From Dirofilaria immitis (taxonomy: Eukaryota; Nematoda; Chromadorea; Rhabditida; Onchocercidae), in contig JAKNDB010000088.1 of the NCBI GenBank assembly GCA_024305405.1, positions 2,002,001 to 2,066,000 on the forward strand: a stretch of 64,000 nucleotides of DNA. The letters are read 5' to 3'. Every line of letters begins with the position of its first letter. Position 1 is the stretch's first letter. Made by a program: the position numbers and the translations under genes. Below the pieces are notes generated by a model. That model did no database searches. It saw nothing but the letters and a program-made list of their open reading frames with translations, and was not told the origin of the DNA. This document shows positions 52,401 to 62,897 of the stretch, piece by piece.

Positions 52401-54164
52401 AATGTCTTTTATGTATTCCAGTTGAAAATGTAGCAAATGATAGAATAGAATTTTTAAGTAATAAAAAAAGAAAAAGAAAATTTGCATATTTTAAAAATAT
52501 GAACATTGATATAGTTCGGCATTATGATATCATTATCTTTCATTGGAATGGAAAATTTTTGAATTGCTTGATTAATTCGAAAAAATCCAAGTGGCATTGA
52601 TGTTTCATAATAATCCGGGAAGCTTCTGAAAATTTTTACGCCAAATAAACTTAAAAATTATCAACATTTTATCAGAAAAAAGAAAAAAAAACGAACAGCA
52701 TAAAATAATCATTTCTATTTATTTAATAATTAATATGTCGACCTATTTGAGATATTTTAAATGAAATCTCTAAATCCGTTTTATCAACTACTTCTTATTA
52801 TTTGGTTATATTAAATAGATCAATGACCATTATGAATATTTGGTGAGAAAGAGGTTTAATTAATTAAACTTAAACTTTATTTGCATACAATTCAGAGAGA
52901 TCAGCTGTTACGGTCGGGTCATTGCCTTTTTCATCAGCTGGAAAGCAATCACTCAAATATTGACGAACCATTGTTGTCCATGACATTTCGGACTTGAACC
53001 AAGGCAATAAATCTTCAATCAATAACAATGAATATATCGAGTATTGAATTTAACAAGTATTGATTAATACTACATGTCCAATATATCAATATATTAAGTA
53101 AATATAATTAATATATATCAAATATTGCAGTGCAAATTTTTATTCCTATTTAATATAAGATATTCAATCTCAAGTTAACGAGTAATAATATAAAATATTC
53201 TATTTGAAATTAATGTACAACATTTGACAATTTCGAATTAACGAATAATATAAATATTAAATTTTTCTTTTTAATATGTGATATGTAATTTCAGCCTAAC
53301 TTATAATATAAAATATTCAATTTCAGATTAACTTATAATGTGCTATATTCGATTTTGTATTAACGCATAATATGAGGTATTTAATTTCATGTAGTATAAA
53401 TATTCAATTTTAACTTATTGCATAAAATAAGACACTCATAGTATAAGACGTACAAATCCAAATGTATTCAATTTTAGATTAATGAGCAACATTAAGTATT
53501 TAATTTCAAATTAATGCGATTAATACCTTTAAATTCACGATAATGACTACGTTGTTGTTTTAAAAAGTCTCAAAATCACATTTTTGCAAATGATCTTCCT
53601 TCTTTTCAGACCAAATGAATCCAAATGATTCACTGAAAAAAAAAATAGAAAAAATGAAAAATTTGTTAATTAAAAGCAAAAGAAAAATTTTATTCAAATA
53701 ATTGTTCAAAAATAATAAATAAGAAATATTTCTTTAAAATTATTTATTATTTTTCCAATTTTTATATATTAATATCAATTCAAAATTATATACAATAATT
53801 TTGGATTGAAAATAGAATTTAATTTTTAATTTCGTTTTTAGATATAATTTTATTTTTAATAATATATGGAACAAAAGTTTTTTATTTTAATAACAAATAT
53901 TCATTTTGATTCATTTCATATTTACAATTTATTAATACAACAAATCATTGCTTTTCCTTTCATCAAAAAAATTTATACGATAGAATAATGAAAAAAATTT
54001 GTGTAAAAATTCGTTGAATGAAAATTGCACTGAAATTAATTAACCGTTTAATTTGGCAGAATATCAATACAATAATTACAACAAAAACAACCGCTCGTTT
54101 CATTAAATTCACAGCAATCTTTCCATTCTCGACTTATTCCGTCCTTTTTTTCATTTTTTTGCAT
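43404..54164 (-). CDS. Gene C: unrecognised single-pass membrane protein, about 18-20 exons
   Basis: Exons seen on the minus strand: 54164-about 54058, 53632-53527, 53012-52876, 52625-52505, 52126-52039, about 51560-51472, about 50047-49800, about 49552-49456, 48908-48791, 48622-48446, 47793-47593, 47162-47094, 46760-46587, about 46540-46463, 45870-45738, 45311-45132, 44581-44473, 44261-44162, 43545-43404. The last four joints and several others (53527/53012, 52505/52126, 48791/48622, 48446/47793, 47094/46760) keep phase. The C-terminus has one hydrophobic helix (AISVVFTILSATLIIVYVMQ) and a basic tail ending KSFHKETPV, suggesting type I topology. The N-terminal exon is Cys-rich (DCCEFNETSGCFCCNYC). 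Other landmarks are ADRWWDRMVV, RINPDPGRLRQYYP and YQPVPTHFHAIL. About five exons (near 53549, 49960, 47670, 46495, 45790) change frame internally by one or two bases without other damage. Total about 750 residues. I do not recognise the family; the start codon is uncertain and a signal-peptide exon may lie further upstream. Confidence 0.6.
43845..44210. repeat. Tandem duplication of about 185 nt copying an exon end
   Basis: The block 44031-44210, which holds the 3' part of the gene C exon 44261-44162 with its GT donor (ttacctaacaaatttaagaa on the plus strand), is repeated at about 43845-44030. The copy carries the same donor region at about 43968 and still encodes a similar peptide end (LILKFVR) on the minus strand. 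The second copy lies inside the following intron. Confidence 0.62.
51112..51345. repeat. Minisatellite in a gene C intron, unit about 30-33 nt
   Basis: About eight copies of a unit like gatgtttgctacctgtaaattatatt are present with modest drift. Confidence 0.65.
52268..52410. repeat. 33-nt tandem repeat in a gene C intron
   Basis: Four copies of a 33-nt unit containing ttcacttccgtcattaaacg occur within the intron between exons 52625-52505 and 52126-52039. The unit length is a multiple of three, so both strands stay open: 105 codons on plus and 81 on minus. The flanking exons join in phase without it, which argues that it is intronic. Confidence 0.85.
53110..53525. repeat. Degenerate repeat in a gene C intron, unit about 35-45 nt
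   Basis: Words like gatattcaatttcagattaacttataatataa recur about nine times between two gene C exons. Drift is high, so unit boundaries are approximate. Confidence 0.5.
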
Positions 54165-55299
54165 AATTATTTAGGAAAATAATTTAAATATTTCTAATTT
54201 CTAGGAATTTATTTTACATACCGATTTAATTATAACCAAATAAATTTATTTATATTTTAATATAAATAGCATTAATTTATATTTTCGTTTAATACGATGA
54301 AAATTTGAATATATTAGAACTTAATTAATAGCATTTCGAGGGTTTATTTCTTACTGAAATTATAATTCATTTCCGATTTTTTTTTTGATTTTTTCTCAAT
54401 TCATTTTCAATTTTATCTATGTTCAACACATTTCAATTTTTCTTATATTTGCTATTAATTTCCATTTGTCTATTTAATTAATTCCTATTCATATTAATTT
54501 ATATCTGTATATTCAATTTATTACACTTAGTATTAATTTTTGCTCATATAAATTATAATTTTTTTAATAAATTTTTAACTCAGTGCTTTCAATTTTTCAG
54601 TTCATTAATTATTATTTATAATCTTTATTACTTAAAACACATAAAATTTAATACTAAAAATTTTCGAGATTCTCCTTTCATCAACATTTGATGGTTTACT
54701 GACGAAATAATTGCAAAATTATATCCACTGATAAAAATGTTATCATCATTATCGCTATTCGCCAATGAGAATGCTCATAACAATGGTAACATTTAAAATA
54801 TCATCAAATACAATTTTGCAATAATTACACAGAAAAATTGACATCAATAGAAATCTATTTGTCATTTTGCTTTGTATCCAGCAATGCATTTGACCTATAA
54901 TTGACCTTTATTTATCTTTATCAATGCCTTTATAAAAATAATCTTTCCAATGTTGTTTGCAAAAATGATTTCATCTTTCATTACCTTTCTATCTTCTCTC
55001 ACCATATACCCCTCATTTTCTAATTAATCAAAATAAAAAATTTCATTTTTTTGTTTCAAAAATCTTTACCACTAAAAAAATAAGTAAACAAATAAGCTAA
55101 ATAATTTTTGAGTATTGTAAATAACTTTTTTACTAATTTATTCAAACAAACAATCAATAAAAAACAGTTTTTGATAAATTTCGTAATTTCAGGATAATTT
55201 GAAAATAAGTGAAAATAAAGGAAAGGAAGAAAGAAACAACAGAAGAAAAGAAGGAAAACTAAAAATAAAATTAAAGAATCAAAACAGGTCTTTGGCAAT
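54165..55299. promoter_or_regulatory. Shared 5' region of divergent genes C and D
   Basis: Gene C reads left and the protease reads right from this interval of about 1.1 kb, so their promoters must lie here unless further 5' exons exist. I see no clear TATA/initiator pair or known binding site above the AT background. The stretch 54720-55020 is a little less biased in composition. Any coordinated control is inference from the head-to-head arrangement only. Confidence 0.3.
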
Positions 55300-57170
55300 A
55301 TGAACATTGATCTCATTATTGTCAATTATTTTCAATTATTATTTCAATTTCTATTATTTTTGCTTGCTGATAATTTACATCAACAAAGTGTTATTGCTAA
55401 ATTTCGTTTTGCATATATTAGTACAACAAAAGGTAAATTTTACCTTTTGTTTTTTTGTGTAAATAATTTTGATGAATAAACAATCTGCCAAGATTTTCAA
55501 TTTTAGTAAACAATTTTTTACTTTTCCTTTACTTTTTAATAAACGATATTTTTTCTCCTTTGATAATTTTATTTATTGATTGTTGTGTTTAGACTTTGAA
55601 TTTTTCTTTTAATTTTAACTTAAATTTAATCAAATAATAAACATAATTACATGATTTGATATTTCAAATATTTATCTTATTATTAAATACGAAATTAAAT
55701 TTTGTTTATAGGGAATTGTAAAAATTTTGAAATGTTTGTTTTAATTAAAACAAAAGTTTAATTAAAACAAAAGATTAAGTAATATGTTAAATTAAATATT
55801 TATAATACATTCAAAAAGTCAAAATTATTTAGCATAATTGTTATGTCCAAAATTTTGAATAGAATTTAATTTTTTCAGAACCAAAAATGCGTAAAATCCA
55901 ACCTTGGGAGAATGAGTTGCTAGCGACTACCTGTGGTAAGGTAGGTTTTAATATTAAAAAATCGAAAATGTGTGAAATAAAATTTCGTCTCTAAATTTAT
56001 TCATTTCGCTGCTCGGCAAACTTAATAGTCGCAATTAGTTTATCAAATTCATTTCCAATCCTACAGTACAGTACCTTCCTCTCACATTACCTTATGATAT
56101 CTCAATCTTAGAATATCTTATCATGCCTCTTACAGTACGTTATCATATCTCATTATCCTACTTTATTCTTTATCATATCCTGTAAATTACAATCTAAATC
56201 CGACGATTTTCCTACCATCATTACACATCAATTAGTCGTATCGATTATTCTTGATAATGCTAATGAATAATTTGTTATTTTTTTCGTATCAAATAAATCT
56301 TTTCAATATAATGCTCATAATTAGATGATAAAATTTATTATATCATACCAATAATTTTGATAATTTTAGAATATTTTAATCGAAAATTACTTTATTTTTA
56401 ATTTATAAGACATTTATTTCAGATTTCTTTCCATGAAACACTTAATTATCCGTGGGCAGTTTCCATAACTTTAAATGTAGGTTTCTTTCAATGTCCTATT
56501 TATTAAAAACTTGATATCAATTATAATCTTTGCTTTAATTACTTTATACAAGAAATATAAAAAGGATTTTAAACTTTATATATACATACATATTTAATAT
56601 TAATTATAATTTTTATACCAATTATCACATATATGAGAAGTGCAAACGATGGATCATATTCTTTTGCGGGATTGCATTTTTTATTGCTTTACACTTTCGA
56701 TTAGACAAACCAGTTTTTAAAATTTTCTCGACTTTTTCTTCATTTTAACTTTTTTTTAAATTTCAGATACCAAATTTCATTCAATTCCATTCATTAATTA
56801 ATAAACGATACTAAAGAAAAAATTTTAGTTAGCAAAATAAAAAAATAAAATAAAATAGTAATATTACACATTGAGTTAATATTACACATTGAGTTATTGT
56901 TAAAAAAAAATCCATTTCATTAACAGAATAGATTAGAAAAAGGTCGAAGGATAAAATATGCAAATTTCTTTTAAAATTTCAAAATTCCAAATGTCAGCAA
57001 AGAATTAATCAAAATCATTTTAAGCATCAATTTTTGCTTAATAGATTAGGCAACAATTAAAATTATTTGAAGTCGATTTTTTGGCAAGAAATATTTTAAT
57101 TGAATATATATATGCATAAATTTGTAATTGCAAATTTCAAGAATTTCATATGTTTTTTACTGATTTCTTT

Positions 57171-57237
<67 letters not shown>

Positions 57238-59593
57238 GCTAAATATAGGGTAGAAATAAACTTGGTGGTGTAATCATATCACCGTATCATATCCTCACAG
57301 CAGCACATCCATTTGTTAATTTTAATGGATATAGTTTCATTCCATGCAAGTATGTTATACTTTTCCTTATTGCCAAGTATTTTTATTTAAATTAAGTAAG
57401 ATTTAATTTTTACTATCGAATATTTTCATTAAATGGATTAAGTATTAATTAAAATCATTTCAAGTACTAAATTGATATTGCTTAAACGAGCAATTAGAAT
57501 TAAACAAAAAGGTAAAGGTGAAAATAATGAAAAAGAAGCGAAAAGAAAAAATTTAAATTAATTTCATATAGCATATCATTTGTATGTAGATCAACCACTT
57601 TATCAATTAAGTTGATCATTTCCTTTTTTAAAAAATTTATTTGGTCTTAAAACTTTTGATACCTAGATTATTTGATCATTGCAATTATTCTATTCCTAAA
57701 TAATTTGATTTTTAATCTTATAATCATATATCTCTTTTACATTTTTCATTTCATTTTTCTTATCATAATTAAATTTTAACTCCATATTATTTGAATTATT
57801 TACGATTTCTACAATTCAATTTTTGACTGTATTCGATTATTATTTCATTGTTATCACTTTGTTCTTTTTTATAGCATCAAACTATAACTATTTTTTTTAA
57901 TAACAATATTCAAAATAATATAATATTTCGAATTAATTTTTTTCATTGTAAACTGATTTATTCATTTATTGATTATTTGAATAAGAATTTTAGAACTAAT
58001 AATTACCGTAGTGTTACCGAAATATTAAATCGTAAAATTTTATTTGGTGGCCAATGTATTCGTGGATTTACGGCCAGTATGACAAATCATCCGATGTGCA
58101 AAAAAGCAGATGTACTCGAGAATAAAGTATTCAAATTTTTAGTATTTTCCAATAATTTTAATTATCAAATTTAATTCGATTTTCAACCTTTATTGATTTA
58201 TTTCATTAATTAATTATGCGTTAATTAAATTTGTTGTTTTATTACTAGTATTTTAATGATTTACCTTATAATAAATTAGGTAATATAAATTAACTATAAT
58301 TATATTTGTCGTTTGGTACAACATTTAATAATAAAATTATCATTGTTCTAATTTGAAATATTTAGCATCTAATTAACCATATCACTTAATCTTATCATCC
58401 TATTCTATGCATATGCATCATTTTCTTTTTCACTATACAGATTCGTACGGTAATTATTGATAACAATTTTATCAGCGAAAATTGTACAAAAGGTCATGAT
58501 TGGGCGATTATCGAAGTTGAAGAACCGTTTATATTTACTGATAAAGTACGACCGATATGTTTACCGTTGAAGAATGAAAAGTTGCGAAATATTTTAATGA
58601 TCTTTGGATGGGGACGAAAACACTGTAAGTATTTCCAGTAATAAAAAGTTACAATCATAATAATTTAATTGATCGAAGAAATTAATAATCTACCACTGAT
58701 AAAATATGAAAACTTCCATTTCTAATTTATTCAGTATCATACTACAGAAAAAATTCAGTATAGTACAATGATAAAATATGCAAAAATATCATGGAATAAT
58801 GCTCTTTAAATTACAATAATTTAATTAGAAAATAATTTTGAAAAAATTATTAGTCTATAATTTATAGCCATGAATTGAGGGATAGAAAATGATAAAACTA
58901 TTAGAAATGCTTTATTAGTCAAGAATTAATGATAAGCCTGAAATTGTGTTTAGTATTAGAATAATTCATGCGTACAAAATTATGAAAAATTTGAAATAAT
59001 TTTTTCAAATTATTATAGCATTCGATGATGGTAGCCCGTTAATTCACGAAACTCCGATGCAGCTTGATGTGCATTGTCGAGCAACTTGGAGTGATAATAT
59101 GCCTACAAATGTAAATGATTATATATGTATGAAATCATTAAATCCAAAATATTACGACACGCCACGCACTTGCTACGTACGTGTAACGTACCATATTACA
59201 AATTTTATTTTTGATTTCTATATAAAATAAAACTTATTCAGTCATACTTATTTATCATTTCATGTTTCATCTACTTTTACTAGCTGTTTTTTTTTCCTTT
59301 TTATTATTCTTTAAGTGATATTTTAATACAAATTTAATTATGAAAAAAATTTTTATAAAAATAATTAAACCAAAATTTAAATTTAAATTTATTCACAGGG
59401 TGATAGTGGTAGTGGTATGCAACAAATTAACGATAATGGATTAGCAATAGTAGTTGGTATCACATCATATGGCCTAAAAGGATGTCCACCAAATGAACTT
59501 GCACGATTTACACGAGTTGATTGTTACCTTAATGAAATTTGTCATATTACAGGTGTTTGTTATACTATACAAAATTTAACAATATTTGAATAA
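55300..59593 (+). CDS. Secreted S1-family (trypsin-like) serine protease, 339 residues
   Basis: Eight exons with consistent phase: 55300-55432, 55879-55940, 56423-56476, 57249-57349, 57994-58126, 58441-58624, 59019-59176, 59399-59593. Residues 1-24 form a hydrophobic signal peptide. CGK (63-65) followed by ISFHETLNYPWAVSI marks the propeptide/catalytic boundary. The triad is His103 (LTAAHPF), Asp181 (GHDWAIIEVE) and Ser278 (GDSGSG). RPICLPL and FGWG are also present. The form fits the trypsin-like proteases expanded in nematodes (DUF316-like), including the Cys-containing GGQCIRGF insert between His and Asp. Odd points: the Cys42-Cys58 pair next to the catalytic His is absent (Leu88 and Pro104 instead), and the residue at the S1 specificity position 189 appears to be Arg272 rather than Asp. 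It is probably active and exported; substrate unknown. The end reads through a weak GT to a TAA at 59591, so a further exon is possible but not needed. Confidence 0.9.
57173..57236. repeat. (TA)n tract in protease intron 3
   Basis: A clean TA dinucleotide run of about 62 nt sits 12 nt upstream of exon 4 of the protease, directly before its acceptor region. Confidence 0.96.
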
Positions 59594-59624
59594 TTTAATT
59601 ACAACGAACAAAAAAGAATGGTGT

Positions 59625-60078
59625 GAAACTGAAATTTTAATCCATTTTTTTATGTGGTTTTATAGAGAGTGATATTTTTTTTATGTGAAGTTATAACTAA
59701 ATTAATTTTTTTAGTGCTGCCCTAATTCTAATTAATTTATTCTTGCGTAAAATCGTAATTTTATTCATTTTTATGTGGAACCGTAGTTTAAACTTATTCC
59801 TTTCTGCAATTTTATTTATTTTTTTCTATGTAGTTTTTTTTTTTCTATAGAGAATTTAATTTATTCTTTTATTTGGGCCACAATTTGATTTATTTTTTCC
59901 ATGAAATCATTTAATTGATTTTTTCTGTGTAAGTTAGTTAATTAATTTTTAAGTGAAAACACAATTTTAATCGTTTTTTTGCGCGGAGTTATAGTTTAAT
60001 TTATTTTTACGTGAAGCCGTGATTTAATTAAATTTTTACGTGGACCGTAATTTTAACATATTTTTCCGTATACGGCGG
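59625..60078. repeat. Array of 28-40 nt units around a tttatttttacgtgaaaccgtgatttt core
   Basis: About eleven diverged units, each with a pyrimidine/T run, then acgtg- or tgtg-, a short variable part, and gtaatttt or gatttaatt. The array starts some 30 nt after the protease stop codon and runs into the LTR copy. The last six or so units are also present in the solo LTR at 37.3-38.1 kb in inverted orientation, so they belong to the element; the first units are not. Confidence 0.6.
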
Positions 60079-60585
60079 TAATTTGTCTGTTATTGAGAAT
60101 GAATTGAATAAAAAACAATTTCGTTAAAATGACGAAGACCAGAGAGAATTAGTAATTCTTTTATTCTTAACCAATTCCTTGGCATATGTTGTTATATGTG
60201 CGGATTCTCTGTGCAATGCAAAATGTAATCTGAAATTATCCGCCCAATGTGTGTCAATGAGCTCTAACAAAGAGTTCTATTCCCACACGTTAATAAAGGC
60301 GCTATTTCTTATAGTTGCAGAACTGTATCAGTATCCCCGCCTACGCGAAAGAAGGTACTGAACACCAGAGCCATTATAAAAGATGTTTTTCAGTGAGGCG
60401 GTTGGAAGATCATATCGGGCGTCTTTTTTTTTTTGATTTGAACTGTGCTGCTGTCATTAAGATTGTCTGATTGATATCATTGAATTTTTATGATCGACCT
60501 TGTAATTGATGCTGTTCGTTGATGTATTATCAAATTTATTGCAATAAAGATTTAATTACCAAAGTTTGGGATGCTACCATTGAAA
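59883..60585 (+). mobile_element. Second solo Pao-type LTR, inverted relative to the first
   Basis: From about 59883 the sequence matches the reverse complement of 38068-37330 over roughly 700 nt. It includes the array, the cgttaaaatgacga word at 60122, a shared reading frame beginning MAYVVICADSLCNAKCNL at 60179 and the aataaagatttaatt end near 60550 followed by gatgctaccatt. It differs from the first copy mainly in the last 180 nt. There is no internal element sequence on either side. Confidence 0.75.
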
Positions 60586-60884
60586 AACTCTCAATTTTTG
60601 TCATGATTAATGAAAATCAGTGGCAAAAATATGCAATTTTTCGATGAATAAAAAGCAAATAATTTTGAAATATGTGCATGTTAACATTTTCAATATTATC
60701 CGATATGTTGTAATTAAATTTATATATAATATTTGTATTTTGTATATAACATTTATGCTTTTAATGATAATATAAGCTGATAACGATTTGTTGTAAATAA
60801 AGCTGTTGAAATGTTAAATCGAAATGTTAAAAAGTTACAAGTATGATATGTAATGCTCAAAATAAGAAAGTAATTAATGAATGA

Positions 60885-61195
60885 ATAACCAATTGCCGAT
60901 CCAACACCCGATGGTCGCAACATCCGATCTTTTACTCGCCAGAATCGATAAAACTCGAGGCCTTCTGAGAACCTCCAAGATTTCTTCGAGGGCGGTTGGA
61001 CAACTCAGAAAGACTAATCGTTAGCCGCACTAAATGTTCGCGCAAGGAACATCTCTTAGCTGAAGTAATTTCACATCAACGTCGTCCATTTTGACTCAGC
61101 AAGGCATTGAACCTATTCAACACTAACACATACTGAAGACACCCACCACACAAACCACTACGCCATCTCACGCAAATGTGGAATCATCCTTATGA
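60885..61195 (-). mobile_element. tRNA-derived SINE-like element
   Basis: These about 310 nt are clearly GC-richer than their surroundings and have no open frame. On the minus strand the left part holds TGGCGTAGTGGT (61165-61154), a good RNA polymerase III A box, and GGTTCAATGCC (61113-61103), a nearly perfect B box, 63 nt from end to end as in a tRNA with a short extra loop. The remaining 200 nt (61095-60890) are unrelated to tRNA, which is the head-plus-body layout of a tRNA-derived SINE. The cloverleaf is too degenerate for a functional tRNA. The family is not known to me. Confidence 0.55.
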
Positions 61196-62771
61196 TTACC
61201 ACTATTAAGAGTAATTAAATTGAATTGATGTTTCAGGAATGTAGTACTTGGAAATATTATTAATTAATAATGCAATTCAATTAAGGATTAACTATTATTA
61301 ATCAATAACTACGATATTGATCAGGATGGATCAGTATTATTATGGTACTATTATAATCGGGGTATTAATCACTTTAACACTACTAAAACGATATAATTAA
61401 TCATTTTAAGTGATTGCTAATAACAAATTATGCTTCAGTCAAATTGCTAATTAATGATAATAAGAAATTTTTCAATATTTAAGGCATTATAATGATTGAA
61501 ATAATAAAAGTATAAATAAACTTTGCTAACAAATTCTATTCTAATATAACAAATTCAATGCCAATATTCTATTCCAATATTTTATGCCAATATTTTTTTA
61601 TATAATTTATTTTATTAATTTTAAGTTTAAAAATTAAATTCTAGCTTTAAATTATGATTGTAACAAAAATTTTTCAAGCAGGATGATAATAAACTTCAAA
61701 AGATCATCAAAATAAGATATATCTAGGCTTAAATTTAGTTTAAATAAACATAAGCATAAATTTCACTATATTTAATGTAAGTTTTTGTGGTTGATTAATA
61801 AGCGATTAGTTAATTAAAAATTGCTAGCCAACATAAATTAATCGCTGGTATCGCTAAAAACCTTATATTTATTATTTGTTATGGTAATTAATGACACGAA
61901 ATGCATTGCATAATCAATAGAAAATAGAGATGTTGTATTTATTATATCTGAAATTTAGAATTTGATTTCCATCTAAATTATGATTAAATGAAAAGAAATT
62001 TACGAAATTCAATAAACTAATAATCTAACCAAAATTTCAATTGTCGAACTTTAAACAGATTTATTAATATGATAACTTTAAGCAGATTTTTTTATTCAGA
62101 TGGTTGCAATAGTTTCTTTTATAATTTTGAATCGCTCAAAATACAGCATGCGAAATTATTCAAAATACTATTTCAGAATACTGTATACGACAAATCATCC
62201 AGAGTACTGCTTACAGTGAGTTTGCGATATCACATGCGATGAATCGTTCTGAATACTAATCATAGTGAATCATTTGGGATACTATATATGGTGAATAGTA
62301 CCGCATGCGGCATGTATGGTAAAATATTAAGGAAATAAATCAAATTTAAGTATTTAATTAATAATAATTAATCATCAGGGCAAAAGCCAAGAGATGAACT
62401 TTGCTGGTCTATATCACTAAAAAATATTTATCATATTATTAAATTAATATCGTATATTACTTCTTTGTCTTATTTTACTTATTTATTAATTGTTGGCGCA
62501 TTTGTCATACTTTTAGCACATTAATCATGCAGTTGGCTTATTTTATCAATTATCAAATTAATAAGTTTACACTGCCCACAGGTGGATAAACAATGAATAC
62601 TATACGGTTCAGGTAAAATGAACGAATGTCGTTAATTTTTTTTTTAATTTATGATACGTATAGAATTTCATAATAATTCTATAAATACAACATGCTTACG
62701 TGTGACGTATATGTTTTACAAAAAGTACGATACGTCTACTTATTAATATTGTCAAATATTCTCAATAAATA
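61196..62771. other. Non-coding spacer with a degenerate minisatellite
   Basis: No gene was seen. At 62130-62325 a unit of about 33-37 nt containing aatactgtatac/aatcatt with gcatgcg words repeats five to seven times. The rest is AT-rich without recognisable features. Confidence 0.5.
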
Positions 62772-62897
62772 TTATTCATCCACGAATAGGGATTTCGAGC
62801 AATTTTTCCGCTCTTTTTTCACCATATATTGCCATGAATATGGATTCATTGGAACTGGTTTCTCGAAAGCGATCAATACAGGTGGTAATTTGATACC
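62772..62897 (-). CDS. Terminal or internal exon of an unrecognised minus-strand gene
   Basis: A perfect TTTTCAG acceptor precedes 62897 on the minus strand. Two frames are open. One reads GIKLPPVLIAFEKPVPMNPY and ends FVDE at a TAA (62772-62774), 41 residues. The other, entered one base out, contains TTCIDRFRETSSNESIFMAI followed by YGEKRAEKLLEIPIRG, then a TGA. The second looks a little more natural, and its NESIFMAIYGEK core vaguely recalls PLAT/LH2 domains, which is a weak inference. The upstream exons must lie to the right; a short open piece on the minus strand near 63600-63510 (MPIFVPKSRMKEFET) ends at a possible donor in a phase that would select the second frame. Confidence 0.45.
   Translation of the reverse strand, partial: GIKLPPVLIAFEKPVPMNPYSWQYMVKKERKNCSKSLFVDE

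Noticed and set aside
52283..52600. 105-codon plus-strand frame, longest plus frame in the gene C region
   Set aside because: It is generated by the 33-nt repeat and continues antisense over a gene C exon.
11294..53553. Programmed ribosomal frameshifting in genes A and C
   Set aside because: The sites share no slippery heptamer or downstream structure and lie in different kinds of runs.
43404..54164. Gene C as a pseudogene because of frame changes
   Set aside because: Splice sites and codon use are intact, no in-frame stop occurs away from the shifts, and similar one-base losses occur in gene A; assembly error is the simpler reading, though not proven.
55056..55325. 89-codon minus-strand frame with hydrophobic core
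   Set aside because: It overlaps the protease signal-peptide exon on the other strand and looks like its T-rich shadow.
61100..61170. A functional tRNA gene
   Set aside because: A and B boxes are present, but acceptor and anticodon stems do not pair and a 200-nt non-tRNA body follows, so a SINE fits better.
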